This document shows, piece after piece, positions 8,345 through 15,756 of a stretch of DNA of 27,016 bases; the stretch's first letter is position 1; each line of letters begins with the position of its first letter. Made by a program: the position numbers and the translations under genes. The stretch comes from Pseudomonadota bacterium (lineage in GTDB: Bacteria > Pseudomonadota > Gammaproteobacteria > Acidithiobacillales > Acidithiobacillaceae). Below the pieces are notes generated by a model. The model saw nothing but the letters and a program-made list of their open reading frames with translations, was not told the DNA's origin and made no database searches. Location of the stretch: the NCBI GenBank assembly GCA_021827445.1, contig JAKAVW010000005.1:1-27016 (forward strand). The letters are read 5' to 3'.

Positions 8345-8861
8345 GTGTCCTGAATTATGTGTAAACGGCGTTTTCATTTAACGTTGTGGCATCCGGTCAT
8401 CGAACTGGATGATAAAGCGGTTTAGGGCGGCTTTCCAATCCCGGATCGGCATGGTCCACTTCTGGCTGATGTTCTGCAGGGCCAAATAAAACAATTTCAA
8501 TAACGCGTCATCGCTCGGGAAAGCGCTCCAGTTCTTGGTAATCTTGCGCAGGCTCATGTTACCGGACTCGATGGCGTTGGTGGTGTAGATCACCTTGCGG
8601 ATTTCCGGTGGATAGTCGAAAAAGGGAATGAGGCGTGCCCAGTTCCGCCGCCAGGACTGCACGATGGTCGCCCCATTTCTCAGCGAATGCAGCGAACTGA
8701 GCTTCGGCTTCCGCGACCGTGGCCGCCGAATAGATGGCCCGTAAATCCGCAGCGACTGCCTTGCACAACTTCCAGCTGACGTAGTTCAGGCTATAGCGGA
8801 CTATATGCACAATAGCGGTTCGAAGCCGCTCGACCGCTACTTGCGAGAGGTAGTTACTCAA
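8345..8861 (-). pseudogene. IS256-family transposase remnant, frameshifted and 5' truncated
   Basis: The minus strand encodes the C-terminal third of an IS256/Mutator-type transposase in two frames. The first piece (8861 down to about 8655) contains TAIVHIVRYSLNYVSWK and AEAQFAAFAEKWG. The second (about 8650 down to 8387) contains FFDYPPEIRKVIYTTNAIES and NISQKWTMPIRDWKAALNRF. A frame change near 8650 separates them. The N-terminal two thirds, with the first catalytic acidic residues, are missing. The segment GTGTCCTGAATTATGTG at about 8345-8361 resembles the outer end of such elements and adjoins the recombinase remnant. It is not functional. Confidence 0.85.
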
Positions 8862-8907
8862 GGCATTCGCCGTCGCATGACAGCCAGTTCCATTGCGCTA
8901 CCTGCCG

Positions 8908-9357
8908 CTATTCCAGCATCATGCGCAACGGCAGCATCGCCGACATCCTGAATCCGTATTTTTGGTAGAAGCATATGGCTGCTTCGTTCGCGCGGTCGCT
9001 GAGCAATGTGATGCGCAGGCAACCGTTTTCACGCGCAAACGCCACGGCAGCCAAGAGCAATTCGGTCCCCAGTCCTTCCCCGCGACGTTCTGGTTGCACA
9101 ACCATGTCCTCCAGCATCGCCGCACGGCCGCCCGAAGCCGTGCTGATGGTGTACAAGAGGCTGACCATGCCGAGGATGACACTCCCCTCGCGCAACACAA
9201 GGATGTACCCGACCTCGGGCCGCCGCAGGATCTGCAACAGGGCCGCAGACTGCTTCACGGCATCCGGCTCGAAATCTTTCTCCTGGGAAAACAGGATACC
9301 CAGCAGTTCGCACAGCCTGGGGATGTCCGTCTCTTCGGCCAGCGAGACTTTATGCAT
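8908..9357 (-). CDS. GNAT family N-acetyltransferase, last gene of the vnfA operon
   Basis: A 149-residue single-domain GNAT protein. Motif A, which binds acetyl-CoA, is visible as LEDMVVQPERRGEGLGTELLLAAVAFA. The C-terminal motif B region reads LLSDRANEAAICFYQKYGF, where the Tyr after CF is the usual general-acid position. The substrate is unknown. I chose the ATG at 9357 (MHKVSLAEETD), which lies 10 bases after the stop of the upstream NifX-like gene. A longer start at 9399 would overlap that gene. It sits in the nfu, vnfA, nifX-like, GNAT string, so it should be expressed with the vnf regulator. That context suggests a nitrogen-fixation-linked role, but none is established from sequence. 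Confidence 0.88.
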   Translation of the reverse strand: MHKVSLAEETDIPRLCELLGILFSQEKDFEPDAVKQSAALLQILRRPEVGYILVLREGSVILGMVSLLYTISTASGGRAAMLEDMVVQPERRGEGLGTELLLAAVAFARENGCLRITLLSDRANEAAICFYQKYGFRMSAMLPLRMMLE

Positions 9358-9367
9358 GCCGCTCACG

Positions 9368-9757
9368 TCAGGGAAGCGTTGCCGCGATGAACTTCGCATG
9401 CCACGCCTCTATGGACGGCTCGATTTCCTTGAGGGCATACTCGTCCACCGGCAGCATGCCGACCGCGGCGAGTTTTCCGCGCGGGCCGTTCCCGATGCGG
9501 GCGGCAAATAGCGCTGAACAATCTTGCAGGGCGCGCATGATCACGTCGCGTTTGTCCTCGTCACCCACGCCGCCCTTGCAGTATTGCTCGACGATGCGCC
9601 GCTCCACCAACCGGACTCCGCCGGCGTTCACGCCAAAAACCCAGAATTCGTCCGCGTGTCCGAAATGCAGGTCGATGAGCCCGTCGCCCGAAGTCGCCAC
9701 TGCCACTCTGACTTCCATCTTCATTTCTTCACTTTGCTGTCCGTCCGGTTCCGTCAT
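9368..9757 (-). CDS. Stand-alone NifX / NifB C-terminal-like cofactor-binding protein
   Basis: A 129-residue protein consisting of one dinitrogenase iron-molybdenum cofactor biosynthesis domain (NifX/NafY/NifB-C family). The opening VRVAVATSGDGLIDLHFGHADEFWVF is the classic first strand and FGHA loop. VEQYCKGGVGDEDKRDVIMRAL and DCSALFAARIGNGP resemble the NifB C-terminal domain more closely than NifX itself. Members bind and carry NifB-co or later cofactor intermediates. Carriage of the V-cofactor precursor is inferred. The ATG at 9757 has GGAG nine bases upstream and follows the vnfA stop by 18 bases, so cotranscription is expected. It is one of three NifX-family genes in the window. Confidence 0.85.
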   Translation of the reverse strand: MTEPDGQQSEEMKMEVRVAVATSGDGLIDLHFGHADEFWVFGVNAGGVRLVERRIVEQYCKGGVGDEDKRDVIMRALQDCSALFAARIGNGPRGKLAAVGMLPVDEYALKEIEPSIEAWHAKFIAATLP

Positions 9758-9775
9758 TTGCCCAATCTCCAATTT

Positions 9776-11329
9776 TCAGCGAAACGATTTGTGGTCAAGC
9801 TTGTATTTTGCGAGCCGCAACCCGAGGATGCGCCGGGTAAGACCGAGCTGTGCAGCCGCTTTCGTCGTATTGCCGCGCGATGCTTTGAGCGTCTCGACGA
9901 TCATTTCGTATTCGACCACATTAAGTCGTGCCTCCAGCGTGCCCGTCGGTGAGCTTTCGGAGATGACTGGCGTTTGCAGCGACGGCGGCAAATTATAACC
10001 GTGAATGACGCCGTCCTCAGCAAGGATGACTGCGCGCTCGATGATGTTCTCCAACTCGCGCACGTTGCCCGGCCAATGGTAGCTGATCAGCATGTTGATC
10101 GCGGGGGTGGAGATGCGCTTCACGTCCACGCCCATTTCCTTAGAGAACTTGGAGACGAAATAATCGGCCAGCGCGACGACGTCGTGGCCGCGGTCGCGCA
10201 AGGGCGGAATCATGATCGGGAACACGTTGAGGCGATAAAAGAGATCCTCGCGGAACGTTCCGTTTTCCATCATTTCCGCAAGGTTGCGGTTGGTGGCGGC
10301 CAATATGCGGATGTTCACGTGAATGGGCGTGTTGCCGCCGACCCGCTCGAAGGTCTTCTCCTGCAAGACGCGCAGCAGTTTAGTCTGCATCGGCAAGGAT
10401 AGTTCGCCGACCTCGTCAAGAAACACGGTACCGCCGTCCGCTTCCTCGAAGCGCCCCTTGCGTTGCGCGCCGGCCCCGGTATAGGCGCCCTTTTCATGGC
10501 CGAACAGTTCGCTCTCGATCACGCTCTCGGGCAGGGCCGCGCAGTTGAATTTTACAAACGGGCCCCTCGAGTTCGGGCTGTTGTAATGGATCGCGCTTGC
10601 AACGAGTTCCTTACCGACGCCGCTTTCCCCCAGAATCAGAACGGTCGCCTTCGACTTCGTGATCTTCTCGATCAGGCCGTAGACCTCCAGCATGGGCTTG
10701 GAGTTGCCGATGATGTTCGACGGTTTGAATTTCTTCTTGAGTTCGCTCATCAGCCGCTTGTTCTCGTCTTTAAGCTCCGCCTTCTTCAAATTGTCCAGGA
10801 GGTACAACTCGACGGCCTGCGCCGTAATGGCGGCCAAGATGGATAGCACCTCGACATCCAGCTTCAGGAGCCCCTTGTTGTCGTACAAGCGCTCCGCGCT
10901 GATTGTGCCCATGATCTTCTTGCCGCGCAGGATGGGCACGCACAGGAACGACAAGCGCGTATCGGCGGTCTCGTTGCGGCTCTGGGTGCGGTTGAGGAAA
11001 TTCGGCTCGTTGCCGATGCGCGGGACGACGATCGCCTGTCCCGATTCCACGACCCGTCCGACGATGCCTTCGCCCAGATAATATATCCCCCGTGCCTGCT
11101 CTTCGCCCGTGAGGCCGATGCTCTCGTGGATGAAGATCTTGCCGGAATCGGTATCGTAGAGGCTCACGATGCCGCGCACCACGTTCATGTGCTTCTTCAT
11201 CAATTGCAGCAGGATGGTGAGCGTCATCTTGAGACTGCCTGCATCGGTGATGACGTGGCACATTTCGTAGAGCAGCGGCAACAGGTCCGTGCGGCATTCG
11301 CCGAGATTGCACTCGCACAAATGCGGCAT
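9776..11329 (-). CDS. vnfA: VnfA, sigma-54-dependent activator of vanadium nitrogenase genes
   Basis: A NifA-family enhancer-binding protein of 517 residues from the ATG used here (533 from an alternative GTG at 11377; neither start has a clear ribosome site). At the N-terminus CECNLGEC is a C-x-C-x4-C motif, the same spacing as the Fe-S cysteines of Azotobacter VnfA. A GAF domain follows (about residues 25-175), then the AAA+ domain (about 200-430) with Walker A GESGVGKE, the sigma-54 contact loop GAYTGA (Tyr where Phe is commoner), Walker B GGTVFLDEVGE, and FREDLFYRLNVFPI. The C-terminal Fis-type helix-turn-helix is RGNTTKAAAQLGLTRRILG. A sigma-54 promoter lies upstream of the preceding nfu gene, so the regulator may activate its own operon. 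Identity as VnfA rather than AnfA or NifA rests on the Cys motif and the linked vnf genes. Confidence 0.9.
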   Translation of the reverse strand: MPHLCECNLGECRTDLLPLLYEMCHVITDAGSLKMTLTILLQLMKKHMNVVRGIVSLYDTDSGKIFIHESIGLTGEEQARGIYYLGEGIVGRVVESGQAIVVPRIGNEPNFLNRTQSRNETADTRLSFLCVPILRGKKIMGTISAERLYDNKGLLKLDVEVLSILAAITAQAVELYLLDNLKKAELKDENKRLMSELKKKFKPSNIIGNSKPMLEVYGLIEKITKSKATVLILGESGVGKELVASAIHYNSPNSRGPFVKFNCAALPESVIESELFGHEKGAYTGAGAQRKGRFEEADGGTVFLDEVGELSLPMQTKLLRVLQEKTFERVGGNTPIHVNIRILAATNRNLAEMMENGTFREDLFYRLNVFPIMIPPLRDRGHDVVALADYFVSKFSKEMGVDVKRISTPAINMLISYHWPGNVRELENIIERAVILAEDGVIHGYNLPPSLQTPVISESSPTGTLEARLNVVEYEMIVETLKASRGNTTKAAAQLGLTRRILGLRLAKYKLDHKSFR

Positions 11330-11444
11330 GGCCTGGATGGTCCGCTCCGCGCATATCTCCGCGTCGTTTTCCTTCACGGTTTCACGCGCGCGCCATGTCT
11401 ACCGGCGTCCAAAGGTTGGGTTTCATTTCCGCCTCAATTCCAAT

Positions 11445-11711
11445 TTATTTCGGAACGGGAACGATGCGTACCGGCTCATTCAAGGCCGCCATCAATTCCC
11501 GCCTGATCCCGCCCAGGGTTTGTCCGGCCATGGCGCAGTTCACGCACGCACCGGACAAGTGCACCTTGACGAATAACCCGCTGACGCCGACGAGCTCGAC
11601 ATCCCCGCCGTCCTTCTTCAGGCGCGGCCGCACGCTCTCAATCACTGCTGCAATTCGTTGTATGCGCCGGGTTTCAGCATCACTTGCCAAATCTTCTTCG
11701 ACGTCGCTCAT
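11445..11711 (-). CDS. Nfu-type Fe-S scaffold (NifU C-terminal domain protein)
   Basis: An 88-residue protein that is almost entirely one Nfu domain (about residues 15-85). The IESVRPRLKKDGGDVELVGV segment is the family's hallmark start, and ACVNCAMAGQTL carries the CxxC pair that ligates a bridging 4Fe-4S cluster in a dimer. Such proteins hand Fe-S clusters to apo-proteins. A Nfu protein is also associated with the vnf genes of Azotobacter. It is the first gene after a minus-strand sigma-54 promoter and precedes vnfA by about 70-115 bases depending on the vnfA start. A role in maturing VnfH, VnfDK or the VnfA Fe-S cluster is an inference. It lacks the N-terminal IscU-like and central domains of full-length NifU. 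Confidence 0.88.
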   Translation of the reverse strand: MSDVEEDLASDAETRRIQRIAAVIESVRPRLKKDGGDVELVGVSGLFVKVHLSGACVNCAMAGQTLGGIRRELMAALNEPVRIVPVPK

Positions 11712-11754
11712 AATTTAATCCCAGGGTTCAATATATAACGGTGTATATAACCAA

Positions 11755-11770
11755 AGCAAATAACGTGCCG
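11755..11770 (-). promoter_or_regulatory. Sigma-54 promoter for nfu-vnfA operon
   Basis: On the minus strand: CGGCACGTTATTTGCT, with GG and GC separated by exactly 10 bases (consensus TGGCAC-N5-TTGCA). The predicted start lies near 11744, giving a leader of about 33 bases ahead of the nfu ATG at 11711. The rest of the 270-base gap up to 11980 holds no gene. It contains GGTACC at 11849-11854, but no clear GTAC-N6-GAAC dyad. Confidence 0.75.
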
Positions 11771-11980
11771 CTCCTGGAGAACATTCCGTCTCTTGTCGAA
11801 AGACCGTGGGACAACCCCGTCGTTTCGACCTCAAACAGCTTGGGACAAGGTACCGTTTTATTGCGGGAAATAACAATAGGTGCTGCCGCACAGCTCAGAA
11901 AAGCGGTGAGGAGAAGGGCTGTGCTGTGTTTCATACTCTTCAACTCGGCAAGATCACACGCACGTGTTCTCTTCCGAAGA

Positions 11981-13414
11981 TCACTCCCTCCCCGCAATGG
12001 TGCCCAATCGACTTCCTCTGTTTGGATCCAGCCCTCGGCTTTTGCGGAGCGCGTAAGCGGCGGCGGGAATGAGGATGACCATCCAAAGAATCGGCGACCA
12101 CTCCAAAGGAGAAGTGATGGGGAAAATCGATTCATAGAGGACACACCAGAAGAGGAGTGTAGCAGTAACCGGCAGGAAAAAATGAAAGATGAGACGAGAG
12201 ATGCGCCTTTCCTCCGCCGCTCTTGGCAGGCGCATGAGGGCGAAATTCATCAAGGTATGGGCCGTAACCAGCCCGAAGAGCACGGCCGTAGTCATCACGA
12301 TAAAGGCCTTGGCGGGCCCCCAGATCATGCCGCAGAGGAGCGCGAGGACGGCCGCCGCGGCTCCGATAAATGCCACGGCCCCGGCCGGCGCCCGCTGCCC
12401 ATTCACATGCGCGAATTGCTGGTGAATCAGGCGATCGCGTCCAATGGCAAAGAGCACTCGCGCCGAACTGTTGAGGAGGGCGAGCCCGCCGGCCATGGCG
12501 CTGTTAACGCTCAGGATGGCCAAGGCTGCCGCACCCCATACCCCTAGGTACTTGTGGAAGACGACCATACCTGGCGCGCCGTTCTTGGCAAAGCTGGCCA
12601 TGTCATTCATGCCCCAACCCACCGTGAGTGCATAGGCTGAGATGGTTAAGGTCGAGCCCACAAGCGTCAAAGACACCAGTGCGGCCTTGCCGATAACCCG
12701 TCCATTCTGGGTACGCACACCGCGCGCTTCCTCCCCCAGTGATGCGTGGGATCCGATGCCAATGAAGCTGGTGATGGCGAAGACCATGCCTATGGCCACC
12801 CCTTTGAAGCCCACTCTCTGCCAGGAAAAAGGCAAGAGCGGATGGGTAGGGAGGGCCTGGCGGATAATCCAAATCGAACTGCCAATCAAAAAGGCGATCT
12901 CCAAAAGACTGGTCAGCGCAACGGCCCGGATACTGGGCCGGATGCCGAGGATGCCAAAAAGCCAGGGTATACCAATGAAAAAGAGTATGGTGATCATCCA
13001 GAAATAGGCCGGAGCCCGCCAGCCGAATTCGGCCAGCAAACCGGGCAGAAAAACGCCACCCACATAGACAGGAACGGCTGCAATGCTCAGACTCTGATAG
13101 AAGACGACCATGAAGGCCGTCGTTATGGCGGCCGCACCTCCCAAGCCACTGGCCACGAGGCTGTAATAGCCACCCGCGGATGCGCGATGCTTGGTGAGGT
13201 GATAGATTGTGTTCACCTCAATAAACATCAAGAGGAAGGCGGCCAGATAGGACAAAGGCATGGCCATGAGGGCAAAGGCGGCGCCCGCCGTCATGAAGGC
13301 AACCACGTCGCAGGTCGGCGACATGCCGGCGATACTTTGGCTGACGAGGCCCCAAAAGCTGACCACATTCGGGGCCAATTGCTGCTCGGTCGTAGCGGAA
13401 AGGTTTTGCGACAT
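11981..13414 (-). CDS. APC superfamily amino acid/organic cation permease
   Basis: A 477-residue polytopic membrane protein of the amino acid-polyamine-organocation superfamily, with about 12 hydrophobic helices. The first helix region VVSFWGLVSQSIAGMSPTCDVVAFM resembles the unwound substrate-binding TM1 of APC transporters, and FIGIGSHASLGEEARGVRTQNGRVIGKA is the conserved TM6/loop region (G-x-E-A). The start chosen is ATG 13414 (MSQNLSATTEQQ), which has AGAGGG upstream. An in-frame start at 13471 would add 19 residues. Substrate is not evident. It lies inside the vnf region on the same strand as vnfA and has its own sigma-54 promoter about 265 bases upstream, so nitrogen-linked expression is likely even though no direct role in nitrogenase is known. 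Confidence 0.88.
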   Translation of the reverse strand: MSQNLSATTEQQLAPNVVSFWGLVSQSIAGMSPTCDVVAFMTAGAAFALMAMPLSYLAAFLLMFIEVNTIYHLTKHRASAGGYYSLVASGLGGAAAITTAFMVVFYQSLSIAAVPVYVGGVFLPGLLAEFGWRAPAYFWMITILFFIGIPWLFGILGIRPSIRAVALTSLLEIAFLIGSSIWIIRQALPTHPLLPFSWQRVGFKGVAIGMVFAITSFIGIGSHASLGEEARGVRTQNGRVIGKAALVSLTLVGSTLTISAYALTVGWGMNDMASFAKNGAPGMVVFHKYLGVWGAAALAILSVNSAMAGGLALLNSSARVLFAIGRDRLIHQQFAHVNGQRAPAGAVAFIGAAAAVLALLCGMIWGPAKAFIVMTTAVLFGLVTAHTLMNFALMRLPRAAEERRISRLIFHFFLPVTATLLFWCVLYESIFPITSPLEWSPILWMVILIPAAAYALRKSRGLDPNRGSRLGTIAGRE

Positions 13415-13675
13415 CTGCTGACCCTCTGGAATAGATATTTTATACATGCATATGAACCTTGGTTGTTTCAATTCTGAAGCGCAACATTTCCATTTAACTA
13501 TATGATATTAAGTTATATTATTTCTGCCGGTGTGCGAAAACCCAAGGATTTTCTGGGTCGATTGTTCATCTCCAGTCCGTATGTCTAAAGTTCAGTCAAC
13601 GAGATAATGGCTTTGTTGTACCCAGCTTGTGCTGATGCCATGTTGTCCTCGCGTGAATACCTATATGCAAGTCAA

Positions 13676-13691
13676 CGCAATTACTGTGCCA
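13676..13691 (-). promoter_or_regulatory. Sigma-54 promoter upstream of the APC permease
   Basis: On the minus strand: TGGCACAGTAATTGCG, a near-perfect -24/-12 element (TGGCAC-N5-TTGC) with correct GG-N10-GC spacing. The predicted start near 13665 leaves an A+T-rich leader of about 250 bases before the permease ATG. No other minus-strand gene lies between them. Confidence 0.65.
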
Positions 13692-14131
13692 TGAACAATG
13701 CCGGGTACGAATGCTGCTGTTTTCATGTCAGCCGGAGAATTTATCGCTCCTCTACATTATAAATAGTCTAATCAATCAGTAAATTAGAGCATTATCCCCG
13801 CCGAATCCCCTCTCGAGAGCCTGAATTGCGTACACACCAAATCAGGGAACATCACGCTTCTGGTGAGTTTGCCGACTCCCCTGATTACCGCAAGCCACAT
13901 GCTAGCGTGTTTTCGTGACATCGTGGAACAAAAACCCTTGTTGATACAAAAATGTACCCAATATGAGCACCTAATCAATGGCCACAGTTCCATAATGTCC
14001 AGCCCAAACGGCAAATGTTCCGATATGTTAAATCCCTTTGTACAAGCTCCCTTGCAGTTCACCGCTGTTTCCATACCACGCCATCCCGGCACCCAATCAA
14101 CAAGACGGATGCAAACCCCTGTGAATCAATC
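13692..14131. other. Gene-poor intergenic stretch
   Basis: About 440 bases between the divergent promoters of the APC permease and the ZIP gene. Short open frames exist on both strands, but none has a convincing ribosome site or a recognisable protein. Two GTAC tetramers (13954 and 14041) occur without the full dyad. I see no RNA gene or IS end here. Confidence 0.5.
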
Positions 14132-14170
14132 GCTGTATGGCGTTGGGCATAGCCGAATCCGCCATACAGC
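14132..14170. repeat. 11-bp perfect inverted repeat
   Basis: GCTGTATGGCG (14132-14142) and CGCCATACAGC (14160-14170) are exact reverse complements separated by 17 bases. The spacer can itself fold GGC-ATA-GCC. No T-run follows, so it is not a classical terminator. It ends about 20 bases before the sigma-54 promoter of the ZIP gene and might be an operator or a mobile-element footprint. Confidence 0.7.
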
Positions 14171-14189
14171 CGAGCCACGCCTTGAGCAT

Positions 14190-14205
14190 TGGCATACTTA
14201 ATGCA
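14190..14205 (+). promoter_or_regulatory. Sigma-54 promoter upstream of the ZIP transporter
   Basis: TGGCATACTTAATGCA has the invariant GG-N10-GC arrangement, with one departure from consensus in the -12 box (ATGCA instead of TTGCA). The predicted start is near 14216, giving a leader of about 86 bases that contains two perfect hairpins. Confidence 0.55.
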
Positions 14206-14227
14206 GATATCGACATGTCAATCAAAT

Positions 14228-14282
14228 GGTTTGATGGCAGTCATCAAACCTCAAATCTTACCCAGGTATCCGACATACCTGG
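14228..14282 (+). promoter_or_regulatory. Two tandem perfect hairpins in the ZIP gene leader
   Basis: Hairpin 1: GGTTTGATG (14228-14236), loop GCAGT, CATCAAACC (14242-14250). Hairpin 2: CCAGGTAT (14262-14269), loop CCGAC, ATACCTGG (14275-14282). A competing pairing exists, because ATCAAA (14221-14226) can pair with TTTGAT (14230-14235), the same bases used by hairpin 1. The ribosome site GGAG begins at 14291. The arrangement fits a leader RNA switch or a pair of DNA operators. No known riboswitch class was recognised. Confidence 0.55.
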
Positions 14283-14301
14283 CCACACAAGGAGCTTACC
14301 C

Positions 14302-14979
14302 ATGAGCAATACCACCCTGTTATTTCCCGTCGTCATGGCTGCCGCCGAAATACTTGGCGCAGCCCTGTTTGCGCGCAGCGCGAATCCGCTGCAACGTCTG
14401 ATCTTGGCCTGCTTTGGCTTGGGTTTTGCGCTGTCCATCGTCCTGCTGGACATGCTGCCTGACGCCACCACGCATTACGCCAGCGGCTGGATGCTGGTGG
14501 CTGCTGGCGTCATCAGCGCTGCCGTATTGATGTACGCTGCAGGCGAACGTGGCTCCAGTCTGGGCCGCTCAGGTGCAATACTCGGTCTGGGCCTGCATAA
14601 CCTGTGTGAAGGTATGGTTCTGGCTGCTGCCGGCTCCATGGCTTCACCCCTGATTCTGGCGGGTGCCGTTGCCCACAAATTGCCTGAAGGCATGGTGGTG
14701 TTTTCCCTCAGCAACGCACTGGGCAATGCGCAACGCTGGGCACTCAGCGTGATGTTGTCCCTGCTGATACCGCTCGGGACCCAACTGGTGATGCCGGAAA
14801 GCTTGCGAAAACCGGTTCTGGCCTTTGCCAGCGGCATGCTGTTCGTGGTGTTGCTCAAATCCTTGCTGATCCTGGCGCAGGGTGAAAACAGCCCGACCCG
14901 TCAACTCAGCCGCCGGAGCATTTCTGCTGCCGTCGCAAGTGGCGCCATGCTGGCCGGCCTGACCTGCCTAGTGATTTGA
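14302..14979 (+). CDS. ZIP family metal transporter
   Basis: A 225-residue membrane protein with about 7-8 helices. It has the two ZIP metal-binding motifs, one in each of two neighbouring helices: GLHNLCEGMVLAA (HNxxEG) and AVAHKLPEGMVVFS (HxxPEG). ZIP proteins move divalent cations such as Zn, Fe or Mn into the cytoplasm. The start is the ATG at 14302 (MSNTT), with GGAG eight bases upstream. The frame continues upstream to 14137, but that extension would run through the sigma-54 promoter and the hairpins. Its apparent sigma-54 promoter and vnf location suggest a role in supplying iron or another metal when V-nitrogenase is made. Transport of vanadium itself is not supported, because ZIPs carry cations and vanadate is an oxyanion. 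Confidence 0.85.
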   Translation: MSNTTLLFPVVMAAAEILGAALFARSANPLQRLILACFGLGFALSIVLLDMLPDATTHYASGWMLVAAGVISAAVLMYAAGERGSSLGRSGAILGLGLHNLCEGMVLAAAGSMASPLILAGAVAHKLPEGMVVFSLSNALGNAQRWALSVMLSLLIPLGTQLVMPESLRKPVLAFASGMLFVVLLKSLLILAQGENSPTRQLSRRSISAAVASGAMLAGLTCLVI

Positions 14980-15041
14980 TGCAAACGCAGGTCGTTCTCC
15001 CAGCGGAGGGCAGCCTGCATTGCTGACCCGCATCAGACTCC

Positions 15042-15185
15042 AGCACTTCATTCATTGCAAACTATGCCGAAACCGGCAAGGCCTTGCGCCAGGGGCACAC
15101 TGACATCGCTTATCTGGGACCCGTCGCCTACATTCTGCAATGCCGCGACGTGGCGCTGGAACTGTTCGACAGCCCCTCACATCCT
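15042..15185 (+). pseudogene. Fragment of a PhnD-type periplasmic oxyanion-binding protein
   Basis: One frame reads SFIANYAETGKALRQGHTD then IAYLGPVAYILQCRDVALELFDSP. This matches the N-terminal lobe of PhnD/phosphonate-type ABC transporter binding proteins (compare the YAE...G..D.A.LGP..Y pattern). Start, ribosome site and the remaining 200 or more residues are missing. It is broken on the right by an ISAs1-type remnant that begins at about 15186. Relatives bind phosphonate, phosphite and similar tetrahedral oxyanions, so a lost vanadate or phosphonate uptake gene is possible. That is an inference. Confidence 0.55.
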
Positions 15186-15634
15186 GATATTGGTCCCACT
15201 TTTCAAGCATCTGGCACCTCCTGCAGTCGATGGACGCGGACGCTCTGGACGCGACTCTCGGCGCCTGGTTCTGGAAGATTTCCGGAAAGAAGAAGGCCCT
15301 CGTCGTCGATGGGAAAACGCTCAAGGGCGCTGTGCACGAAGATGGCTTTCCAGTTCATCTGCTGAGCGCCCTTCTCCATACCAGCCTATCTGTCGCCCAA
15401 GCCGGCCCGGAAGAGCTCCTGGCTCTGACCCGCGGGCATTGGGAAATCGAAAATCGTTGCCATCATGTCCGGGACACCACCTTCGACGAAGATCGGTCCC
15501 AGATCCGTAGAAGAAACGGCCCCAGGGTCATGGCCACCTTGCGGAACTTCGCGATGGGCCTCCTGCGCCGGGCAGGCTGGGAAAACATCGCGGAAGCCAC
15601 TCGCCAGTACGCGGCCAGGAGCTGGTAAGCCCTC
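15186..15634 (+). mobile_element. Internally deleted ISAs1-family element flanked by 8-bp direct repeats
   Basis: The frame from about 15196 to 15628 encodes LLQSMDADALDATLGAWF, then KKALVVDGKTLKGAVHEDGF and HLLSALLH, the start of the ISAs1 transposase core with its first Asp. It then jumps directly to LLALTRGHWEIENRCHHVRDTTFDEDRS and ATLRNFAMGLLRRAGW, the C-terminal part with the catalytic Glu. The middle (about half of the protein) and the N-terminus are gone, so it cannot transpose itself. CACATCCT occurs on both sides, at 15178-15185 and 15635-15642, the length expected of an ISAs1-type target duplication. Clear terminal inverted repeats were not found, so the repeats might be coincidental. 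Confidence 0.7.
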
Positions 15635-15742
15635 CACATCCTCGGGTTCTAGTCATCGTCAGGCGATCATTGCACCGATCCGGGTCTCCGAATTAATGGC
15701 ACTAGGTTGGTAGCACGCAGGAGTACAGAGAAATGATGAAGT

Positions 15743-15756
15743 GTACTTTGGCGAAC
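15743..15756 (+). promoter_or_regulatory. Candidate VnfA binding site upstream of orf129-vnfENX
   Basis: GTACTTTGGCGAAC fits GTAC-N6-GAAC, the dyad form reported for VnfA sites in Azotobacter. Flanking bases extend the symmetry to GTGTAC...GAACAC. It lies about 106 bases upstream of the -24 box at 15862, a normal enhancer distance. Apart from this dyad and the promoter, the gap 15643-15916 contains no gene. Confidence 0.6.

Noticed and set aside
14141..14150. GTTGGGC in the 14.1 kb hairpin as an integron attC core site
   Set aside because: GTTGGGC fits GTTRRRY, but no matching RYYYAAC partner and no cassette-type gene arrangement were found.
13784..14201. Short open frames on both strands in the APC-ZIP intergenic region
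   Set aside because: There is no ribosome site, no recognisable motif and unlikely composition, and the plus-strand frame overlaps the inverted repeat and the promoter.
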